NCBI RefSeq assembly: GCF_007829885.1
Contig: NZ_VIWW01000003.1
Span: 248,001 to 312,000, forward strand
Length of the DNA: 64,000 nucleotides
Reading direction: 5' to 3'
DNA from: Streptomyces brevispora
GTDB taxonomy: Bacteria > Actinomycetota > Actinomycetes > Streptomycetales > Streptomycetaceae
Notes under the pieces: generated by a model
Database searches by the model: none
What the model saw: the letters and a program-made list of their open reading frames with translations, nothing else
Told to the model about the DNA's origin: nothing
Part shown: piece after piece, positions 58,523-64,000 of the stretch
How the letters are laid out: each line of letters opens with the position of its first letter
Numbering within the stretch: position 1 is the stretch's first letter
Made by a program: the position numbers and the translations under genes

Positions 58523-59734
58523 GTGTCCGCCGCAGTCAGCACCAGCAACAGTGCTGGTCCCGAACCGCTGTTGGCCCCGCTCCACCGCATGGAGTTCGAC
58601 GCCCCGGGCCCACCGCGGCTCACCGACCTGGCCGACGGATCCCCGGCCTGGCTGGTCAGCCGGTATTCCGATGTCAGGCAGGTGCTCAGCGACAGCCGGT
58701 TCGGCCGTGCCGAGCTGTACGCGGCGGACGGGCCGTCCCTGTCCCAGGTGCCAGGGCTGGTCAACGACCCGGACCTGATGTTCAACCAGGACGGCCCCAG
58801 TCACCTGCGACTGCGCCGCACCATGCGCCGCGCGTTCACCCCGAGGGCCGTCGCCCGCTGGCAACCCTGGATCGCCTCGATCGTGGAGCAGTTACTGGAC
58901 GGACTGCCGACCCACGGGGACGGGCCGGTCGACATCGTCGCGGAGTTCACGCTGCCGCTGCCGGTTGCCGTGATCAGCAGGCTGATGGGACTCGACGCCT
59001 CCGCGCGTGAGCGGATGCGCCACTGGAGCGAGCACGCCTTCACGGACGGCTCGCGCTGCGGTGACGAGGTCGGAGCGGCCATGGCCGAGTTCTCCGCGTT
59101 CGGCGCCGAACTGCTGGCCGCCCGGCGGCGCGAGCCCGGCGACGATCTGGTGACTGGCCTGGTCCGGGCCGCCGACGAAGAGGGAGACATCCCCGAGGGC
59201 CAACTGGTCAGCCTGGTCTGCGGGCTGGTGGTGGGGGGACACGACAGCACGATGACCATGCTCGGCAACTCCCTCCTCTACCTGCTCGCCGAGCGACCGG
59301 AGGCCTGGCCGCTCCTCGCGGCCGGAGGGGAGGCGGCCGGTGCGGCGGCCGACCGTCTGCTCCACCTGATTCCGCTGGGCGACGACCGGGGCAGCACGCG
59401 TCGCGCGTACGAGGGCGTCGAGGTCGGGGGTGTTCTCATCCCAGCCGGTGCGGTGGTCCTGGCGGACTGCGGCATGGCCAACCGCGACCCCGCCGTCTTC
59501 CCGGCAAGTACGGCGGACGACCTGTTCGCACCCCTGGAGGCGCCCACCCTGTCCTTCGGCGCCGGACCGCACTACTGCCTGGGCGCCTGGCTGGCACGGA
59601 TGGAACTCCAACTGGCCCTGCACAGAATGGCGGTCCGGTTCCCGGGACTGCGGCTGGCGCAGCCGGTGGAGTCCGTCCACTGGCGCGTGGGAACCACCTC
59701 GCGCAGCCCGGAACGCCTTCCGGTGACCTGGTGA
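58523..59734 (+). CDS. Cytochrome P450 lacking the EXXR motif (one TTA codon)
   Basis: A 403-residue soluble bacterial P450. The heme loop is SFGAGPHYCLGAWLARMELQ with Cys352. The I-helix oxygen region is GLVVGGHDSTMTMLG. In the K-helix, where other P450s read EELLR, this one reads DRLLH (residues 277-281), so the EXXR pair is missing, as is known for the CYP157 family of Streptomyces. HLRLRRTMRRAFTPRAVARW is the usual C-helix. Codon 124 (58892-58894) is TTA, so expression needs bldA tRNA. GTG 58523 follows AGGAGG. It follows the oxidoreductase gene by 117 bases; no ferredoxin or biosynthetic genes are adjacent. Confidence 0.92.
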   Translation: MSAAVSTSNSAGPEPLLAPLHRMEFDAPGPPRLTDLADGSPAWLVSRYSDVRQVLSDSRFGRAELYAADGPSLSQVPGLVNDPDLMFNQDGPSHLRLRRTMRRAFTPRAVARWQPWIASIVEQLLDGLPTHGDGPVDIVAEFTLPLPVAVISRLMGLDASARERMRHWSEHAFTDGSRCGDEVGAAMAEFSAFGAELLAARRREPGDDLVTGLVRAADEEGDIPEGQLVSLVCGLVVGGHDSTMTMLGNSLLYLLAERPEAWPLLAAGGEAAGAAADRLLHLIPLGDDRGSTRRAYEGVEVGGVLIPAGAVVLADCGMANRDPAVFPASTADDLFAPLEAPTLSFGAGPHYCLGAWLARMELQLALHRMAVRFPGLRLAQPVESVHWRVGTTSRSPERLPVTW

Positions 59735-59780
59735 GGAGCACGGTGAGCGAGGAGTAGGTCTTGCGGTACGGGCCTTGCGG

Positions 59781-59810
59781 ACGTACGCGGACGTACGCGG
59801 ACGTACGCGG
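59781..59810. repeat. Three tandem copies of a 10-base repeat
   Basis: ACGTACGCGG occurs three times in a row at 59781-59810, between the P450 stop and the next gene. The unit contains the palindrome ACGT/GTAC. It might bind a regulator or be simple slippage. Confidence 0.8.
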
Positions 59811-59863
59811 GAACGGGCGTGCTCTACTGAAACGCCCGCCCTGTTCAGCACCGGAGGTCACTC

Positions 59864-60319
59864 GTGGCCCGGCTCCACATCCGTCCCGGCATCGACCCCG
59901 ACGAGCCTGACGTGCCCGCTGTGGTGCTCGTCGTCGACCCCGACGGCCCACCCGGCGAGCGTGCGGTCCATGAGCTCTTCAACTGCTGCTACGAGGGCGA
60001 CGGCGTGGTCTACCTGGTGCCGACCGATGGCTGGGCCGAGCACACCCTCGACGGCAACCGCTTGGTGGTCGACATCGCCGAGTACCCGGTCGCGCTGGGG
60101 CGCGTCGGGATGGACAGCGGGGCGTTCCCCGGCCACTCGGTGGTTGACCCGGAGGCGGCGCTGGTGTTGCGCGTGGACGCCGTGGTGGACCCGGAGCGGT
60201 ACGCGCGGGCGGCACCGGGGACCGTGGTGTTCAGCGCGGGCCCGGACCAGTCGCTCGAAGAGGTACTCGCCTCCGTCGACGGCTGGCCGATGGTGCTCGG
60301 ACCGTCGCCCGCGCGGTGA
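59864..60319 (+). CDS. Hypothetical protein
   Basis: A 151-residue protein that I do not recognise. It is acidic and beta-rich: LHIRPGIDPDEPDVPAVVLV, FNCCYEGDGVVYLVPTDGWA, EHTLDGNRLVVDIAEYPVAL and EEVLASVDGWPMVLGPSP. There is one CC pair and no signal or membrane segment. GTG 59864 follows CCGGAGGTCACTC, a good site, and third-position GC is high, so the gene is real. It is located after the P450 and before transposase remnants. No function can be inferred. Confidence 0.62.
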   Translation: MARLHIRPGIDPDEPDVPAVVLVVDPDGPPGERAVHELFNCCYEGDGVVYLVPTDGWAEHTLDGNRLVVDIAEYPVALGRVGMDSGAFPGHSVVDPEAALVLRVDAVVDPERYARAAPGTVVFSAGPDQSLEEVLASVDGWPMVLGPSPAR

Positions 60320-60468
60320 GCTCGCCAGGGGCGTCATCGCAGCGGTGCGGGCTTCCTGGACGGTGACGGTCTCCTGGACGGTGCCGGCCACGGTCCGGGA
60401 GGCCCGCACAACCGGCCGGGTGCGCCCGTGCATCGGGGCGGCGGCGCGTTCCGGGTCCGTGTCCTGAG

Positions 60469-60634
60469 GAGCGGCGTAGCCGACGTTGCTGCAGTGTGCG
60501 ACCAACAGAGCGGCGATCGTGGCATGCCGTTCCCGAGGACGTGCCTCGCCGCCGGCGACCGAGGTGAACACTTGGTCGTCACCGGTCCAGGAGAACACCT
60601 CCAGTGGTACCTCGGGCAGATCGACCGGGCCTGC
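60469..60634 (-). pseudogene. Fragment of a Tn3-family transposase
   Basis: On the minus strand 55 codons read VDLPEVPLEVFSWTGDDQVF, TSVAGGEARPRERHATIAAL and LLVAHCSNVGYAA. This is the start of the DDE domain of Tn3-type transposases, where the family reads DLPEVLLEV..WTG..AFT and SIAALLVAHGCNVGYTP. Sequence on either side does not continue the protein, and a normal Tn3 transposase is about 1000 residues, so only about 5 percent is left. No terminal inverted repeats were found. Confidence 0.68.
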
Positions 60635-60683
60635 CGGTCGTGATCGGCGGCCACTGTCCGAGCGGGCTGGGAGACTGCCGGTC

Positions 60684-61298
60684 ATGACCTCTATTGATCA
60701 CAGTCGTGTGCGGCAGTCATGGGATCGAATCGGCCTCTGGCTGAGGACTCATGTCCGGCAGGCCCCGCTCAGACCGGCCGTGGACTCGGGTCGCCTTGAC
60801 GCAGTTGAGGCAGCGCAGGCTGTGACACTGCCGGCCGACGTGAAGGAGTGGTGGGCCCTGGCCGACGTCAGCGCCGATTTCTGGATCCCCGGAGACTTCG
60901 CTCCTGTGGCGCTGGAAGAAGCCCTGGAGACTCGGGAGACCTGGCTGCTCGTCGCAGAGGAGGAAGGACCTCTGTTCGATCAGAACGGGGAGCCGGAGCC
61001 TCGCTTTCTGCCGGAGTTCATACCGATCGCGATGAGCCCCGGCGGTGACGGCCTCATCGTTGACCTTCGGCCCGGCGGGGCCAACGGGGCGGTCTTCCTG
61101 TGGGATCACGAGCGCTGGGGACTCGGGGTGCCGCTGTGGGACTCGATCGACTCAATGCTCCAGGACATTGCCGACGCCCTGGAGTCACAGACGGCAGTGC
61201 TGGGGCAACATGCTGCTCTCGGGGGTGCCGAAGCGACCTGTGTCGGTCAGCTCGGCGACGCGGGCGAACTCAACTGGGAACCGGTCCCGGTGGCCTGA
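60684..61298 (+). CDS. SMI1/KNR4 (SUKH) family protein
   Basis: A 204-residue SUKH-superfamily protein. DRIGLWLRTHVRQAPLRPAV, AAQAVTLPADVKEWWALADV, FWIPGDFAPVALEEALETRE and SPGGDGLIVDLRPGGANGAV with VFLWDHERWGLG follow the SMI1/KNR4 layout. Many SUKH proteins are immunity factors against polymorphic toxins, but no toxin gene is adjacent. ATG 60684 has no strong ribosome site. It lies between a Tn3 and an IS21 transposase fragment, so it may have arrived on a mobile element. Confidence 0.83.
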   Translation: MTSIDHSRVRQSWDRIGLWLRTHVRQAPLRPAVDSGRLDAVEAAQAVTLPADVKEWWALADVSADFWIPGDFAPVALEEALETRETWLLVAEEEGPLFDQNGEPEPRFLPEFIPIAMSPGGDGLIVDLRPGGANGAVFLWDHERWGLGVPLWDSIDSMLQDIADALESQTAVLGQHAALGGAEATCVGQLGDAGELNWEPVPVA

Positions 61299-61330
61299 GC
61301 AGGAACGGGCAGGTCATGGGGGGCGACGGT

Positions 61331-61479
61331 CTGGTCATGGACGTAGGGCCTGACCGTGCCGCAGGCGATGGAGACGTTGTGGTCGTCCATCAAGGCGGTC
61401 CAGATTTCCATGGCGGTGTGGCCCTTTTTCGACCATGGTGTCGGTGATGCCTTGGGCGGGCTCGATGACGGTCGGCCTG
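61331..61479 (-). pseudogene. Fragment of an IS21-type transposase
   Basis: Two frames on the minus strand together read RPTVIEPAQGITDTMVEKG and, after a one-base shift near 61425, HTAMEIWTALMDDHNVSIAC and GTVRPYVHD. This resembles the helix-turn-helix part of IstA-like transposases. Both ends of the gene are missing. Likeness is by eye only; a different IS family with a similar helix-turn-helix is possible. Confidence 0.52.
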
Positions 61480-61499
61480 GACGCAGATGTTCTCGGACG

Positions 61500-62048
61500 T
61501 CACGACCGCCCGCCGAACTGCCAGTTGTGCACCTCAATGTCGGCGTACCGGTCCGGGGTCAGGATGGCGCGTGCCGTGTCCCGATCCGGTGCCCGGATCA
61601 ATGCCGCCGTGCCCAGCCAGGTGGCGCCGTCGTCGGACAGCAGCGGTCCGTAGGCGATCAGTTCGTCCCGGTCGGCCGGCACCGTGGTGTCGGCGGCCTT
61701 CCCCGCGCCGAGGCCGAGCACCAGGTACCGGTTGCCTTCGGCCGGTCCGCCGGGGAAGTCCCACATGGTGCGCCCCAGCATGTTGCGCCATCGTCGCAGC
61801 AGCACATCCCGGTAGGCACCGGCCTGGTAGTTCGGCTCGTCGAAGGCGAACGTGCGGGCAGCGGAGGGATCGGGCAGGTCGACGATGTGCACGCTGCCGG
61901 TAGGGGTCTCACCGTCATCGGTGAGGGTCGGACCCCGGGCGATCATCTCCTTCGCGTACTGGTCCATGTATGACCAGTGCTCTTCCGTCAGCCTGTGGCG
62001 CAGAGGCAGGGAACCGGGCCGGTCGCGGTGGTAACAGAGGAACTCCAT
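61500..62048 (-). CDS. Double YCII-domain protein
   Basis: A 182-residue protein with two YciI-like (YCII) ferredoxin-fold halves: EFLCYHRDRPGSLPLRHRLT and TGSVHIVDLPDPSAARTFAF for the first; NRYLVLGLGAGKAADTTVPA and LGTAALIRAPDRDTARAILT for the second. Each half keeps the Asp/His-type residues around the strand-turn-helix of the family. No cofactor or substrate is known. ATG 62048 begins the fold; a longer frame upstream is not conserved. The gene sits between IS remnants. Probably functional. Confidence 0.8.
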   Translation of the reverse strand: MEFLCYHRDRPGSLPLRHRLTEEHWSYMDQYAKEMIARGPTLTDDGETPTGSVHIVDLPDPSAARTFAFDEPNYQAGAYRDVLLRRWRNMLGRTMWDFPGGPAEGNRYLVLGLGAGKAADTTVPADRDELIAYGPLLSDDGATWLGTAALIRAPDRDTARAILTPDRYADIEVHNWQFGGRS

Positions 62049-62146
62049 GCCCCATGATCTCTTCACGGAGGCATCCAGGTCGAGCGGATTCCCATGCGAC
62101 GGCTGCTCGTCCTGGCCCACGTGCGTTACGGGCACACGTACGCTAG

Positions 62147-62537
62147 CTCGCAGCCAGCTTCGGGATCGGGCCGGCCACCGTATACCGCTACATCGCCGGA
62201 GCGGTTGAGATCCTGGCCGTCCTCGCCCCACCCTCCAGCAGGCCGTGGCCGTCGTCGCCAACAAGGCGTTCGTGATCCCGAACGGCACACTGCTGTCCAC
62301 CGACGGCATCGCCGCCGACCGCCCCGACTACTCCGGCAAGCACAAGCGCCACGGCATGCACGTCCAGGTCATCGCAGATGCATTCGGACCGGGAAGCGGG
62401 CGGTGAAGTCCTCCCGCACCAGGATCCGATCCGTCGGCGACCAGGCCAATGCCACCCTGAAGAGTCGGAGACTTCTGCGCGCAAACTCCCTTGCAGCTAC
62501 GATCACAGTACGTGACGACCTTGCGTCAATCTCGTGA
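62147..62537 (+). pseudogene. Degraded IS5-type transposase
   Basis: Three frames are needed. The first reads LAASFGIGPATVYRYIAGAV (helix-turn-helix). After a one-base loss near 62225 the second reads TLQQAVAVVANKAFVIPNGT, LLSTDGIAADRPDYSGKHKR and HGMHVQVIAD, which is the start of the DDE domain of IS5-family transposases. Near 62400 the sequence jumps to VGDQANATLKSRRLLR, like the C-terminus, so about 300 bases were deleted. Terminal repeats were not found. Confidence 0.7.
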
Positions 62538-62630
62538 TCATCGTCGGGCAGATTCTGACGACCGTTCGCCAGCCGGCGAGACCTGTCTGTCAGGCTCTCT
62601 TGTCGCGACCTTCCGATAGCCTTCGTCGTC

Positions 62631-63080
62631 ATGATGCGCGCTTGGATCCTTCCGATGCTGTTTGTGCTCGGTGGCTCAGTCGTCGCGACCGGGCTGATCC
62701 TCAGCGGGGTCCCCGGCGAAGCCGCAGCACTTCTGCTGTTGTTTGTGCTGCTCGCTGTCGTGCACTCGCCTCTGGTCTTCCCGAGGTCGATCGGTGCGCT
62801 GGAGGCACAACGCCGCAGTGCGGTCGACGGCCGGCCGGTCGTCTTTTGGCGGTCGGGCTGCAAGTACTGCCTGCGGCTGCGCATCCGGTTGGGCCGAAGC
62901 GCCCGACAGTTGCATTGGGTCGACATCTGGAGTGACCCGGCTGGAGCGGCAGTGGTGAGGGCAGTCAACGATGGCAATGAGACCGTGCCGACCGTTGTCG
63001 TGACGGGCCGGCCGCATGTCAACCCGGACCCTGAATGGGTGCGCGAGCAGCTTGGGCAGAGCCCGGAGTCGATGGGGTGA
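62631..63080 (+). CDS. Membrane-anchored glutaredoxin-like protein
   Basis: A 149-residue protein with two N-terminal membrane helices (WILPMLFVLGGSVVATGLIL and ALLLLFVLLAVVHSPLVFP) joined to a glutaredoxin-fold domain. VVFWRSGCKYCLRLRIRLGR has the CxxC pair Cys-Lys-Tyr-Cys, and ETVPTVVVTGRPHVNPDPE contains the TVPT cis-Pro segment. It would act in thiol-disulfide exchange at the inner face of the membrane. ATG 62631 or 62634; no strong ribosome site. It follows the IS5 remnant and has no partner gene. Confidence 0.82.
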   Translation: MMRAWILPMLFVLGGSVVATGLILSGVPGEAAALLLLFVLLAVVHSPLVFPRSIGALEAQRRSAVDGRPVVFWRSGCKYCLRLRIRLGRSARQLHWVDIWSDPAGAAVVRAVNDGNETVPTVVVTGRPHVNPDPEWVREQLGQSPESMG

Positions 63081-63340
63081 CTGTCGGTGTGGTGGTGGTT
63101 TCGGGGCAGGGGCGTATGGCTTGATGTTCGGTGTTGTGCCGTTACGGATGGGTTCCGTATCGGTGGCATCCTGTACGGCTCGCACGTGGCTGTGGATCCG
63201 TTGGCTGGTGCGTGGCGGCGAAACGTTCTGGTGGGAGGTGAGTGGTGTACAGATTTTGGGACTTCAGAGAGAGCGTTGTCGGTCTGCCCGAGTAGAACCA
63301 TCACTGCGAGTATCCGGTGGGATGTGTGCAACGACGGGTG

Positions 63341-63961
63341 TCAGTGTGGTTGTGAGCGGTACAGGTCGCGCATCAGGGCGATCTCTGCTCCGTGGTGCAG
63401 CAGTTCCTGGTTGACCCACCAGACGATGTCGATGAAGGGGTCGCCGGAGTCGCTGCCGTGGGGGTAGGTGCTGTATCCCACGGTGTCCAGGGCACTGTCA
63501 TCGACACCGTGCAAGGCCTTCCGCCAGGCTGCGGCGCCGGTCTCGAAGGCTGAGATCGCCCCGGCAGCGTCTTTGCTGCTGCAGTAGTCGTCCCGTGTCA
63601 GCGTATGGCTGCCGGCTGTGTGGTCAGCCCGAAGGGTCAGCAGTTCACAGAGGTGACTCAGACGCCACGCGATTGTGGTGAAGGGTGGCGGGGCGGGGTG
63701 CGGGCCCGGTGTGGCGTCGCGTCCCCACTCACCTGTGCCGGTCAGGGTCGTCGCCCGGGGTCCGGGCCCGTCCGTACGTCGTCGGACCGACCAGCAGTCG
63801 GGCACCGGCTCCCAGAAGTACTCCTTGTCAGTCATGGGGCCGACCTCGACGTCCGTGCCGTTGCCGCTGTCCATGACGGGGCCTGCCAACCGGTCGGCAA
63901 GTCGCTTGTGCGCGAAGTCGAACTGCTGGAGCAATGGGATCATGCGTGGCGGCGTAGGCAT
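63341..63961 (-). CDS. DinB-family protein
   Basis: A 206-residue DinB/YfiT-like four-helix protein. IPLLQQFDFAHKRLADRLAG, KEYFWEPVPDCWSVRR, TTIAWRLSHLCELLTLRAD and IVWWVNQELLHHGAEIALMR keep the family pattern with three histidines, His in SHL, HHG and the helix end, that bind a metal. Members act in mycothiol-dependent or unknown reactions. ATG 63961 near the window end. The 260 bases between this gene and the glutaredoxin-like gene hold nothing that I recognise. Confidence 0.85.
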   Translation of the reverse strand: MPTPPRMIPLLQQFDFAHKRLADRLAGPVMDSGNGTDVEVGPMTDKEYFWEPVPDCWSVRRRTDGPGPRATTLTGTGEWGRDATPGPHPAPPPFTTIAWRLSHLCELLTLRADHTAGSHTLTRDDYCSSKDAAGAISAFETGAAAWRKALHGVDDSALDTVGYSTYPHGSDSGDPFIDIVWWVNQELLHHGAEIALMRDLYRSQPH

Positions 63962-64000
63962 CGGAGGCTCCTGCGGCGGGCTGCGGGGACGGGATTGATC

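Noticed and set aside
39574-59734. MurE, acyltransferase, CurA-like reductase and P450 as parts of one biosynthetic cluster
   Set aside because: They are spread over 20 kb among unrelated genes and no synthase, ligase chain or transporter of a natural-product pathway is present.
1-64000. tRNA, rRNA or riboswitch genes
   Set aside because: I saw no cloverleaf with conserved TpsiC arm, no rRNA stretch and no recognisable riboswitch core on either strand by eye.

Overview
The window looks like Streptomyces chromosome. Base composition is high-GC, start codons are often GTG or TTG, long empty reading frames lie antisense to real genes, and typical Streptomyces families occur (conservon genes, MurE with a DNPR motif, an LAETG surface protein, a PAS/GAF/SpoIIE phosphatase, rare TTA leucine codons). 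I see no rRNA, tRNA, CRISPR array, intact prophage or intact transposon.

Layout. 0-2.3 kb: the 3' end of a conservon (cvnA-cvnB-cvnC). 2.3-8.3 kb: a MarR regulator diverging from an MMPL exporter over a strong palindromic operator, then terD, a 54-residue tatA, an LCP envelope protein and a twice-frameshifted acetyltransferase. 8.3-12.9 kb: an ArsR-MgtA operon, then a separate cvnD plus second cvnB. 13-19.2 kb: a DUF6397-like protein, an acetyltransferase, an LAETG surface protein, a SpoIIE-type phosphatase and a 3-hydroxyisobutyryl-CoA hydrolase. 19.2-25.5 kb: a leftward L-rhamnose operon (rhaI, fused aldolase/dehydrogenase, rhamnulokinase, L-fucose/arabinose-isomerase-like protein).

25.8-36 kb: mixed single genes (FAD oxidase, Cys-cluster/pentapeptide-repeat protein, radical SAM protein, GH25 lysozyme, alcohol dehydrogenase, MarR, a small protein with a ParB-like N-terminus, HD protein). 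36-47.7 kb: an esterase, a secreted S1 protease behind a CebR-like palindrome, an extra MurE, a four-gene overlapping operon (DUF1023 hydrolase, acyltransferase, histidine kinase, response regulator) and an LLM oxidoreductase followed by a sigma-factor remnant. 47.8-56.1 kb: two large secreted polysaccharidases, a GH78 alpha-L-rhamnosidase and a GH87 alpha-1,3-glucanase, separated by a degraded stretch.

56.2-64 kb is a decayed accessory region: a truncated hydrolase, TetR, two genes each with one TTA codon (CurA-like oxidoreductase; P450 lacking EXXR), and remnants of Tn3-, IS21- and IS5-type transposases between small SUKH, YCII, glutaredoxin-like and DinB genes.

The best joint story is rhamnose use. 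The secreted GH78 enzyme would release L-rhamnose and the rhaI operon would catabolise it. Both have the same LacI-like palindromes (core TGAATCxxTTCA) upstream although they lie 25 kb apart; no transporter or LacI gene is in the window. I found no clearly new multi-gene system. The strongest unusual items are the shared rhamnose operator, the radical SAM protein with a CX8CX2C cluster, the Cys-cluster/pentapeptide fusion, the split conservon and the EXXR-less P450.
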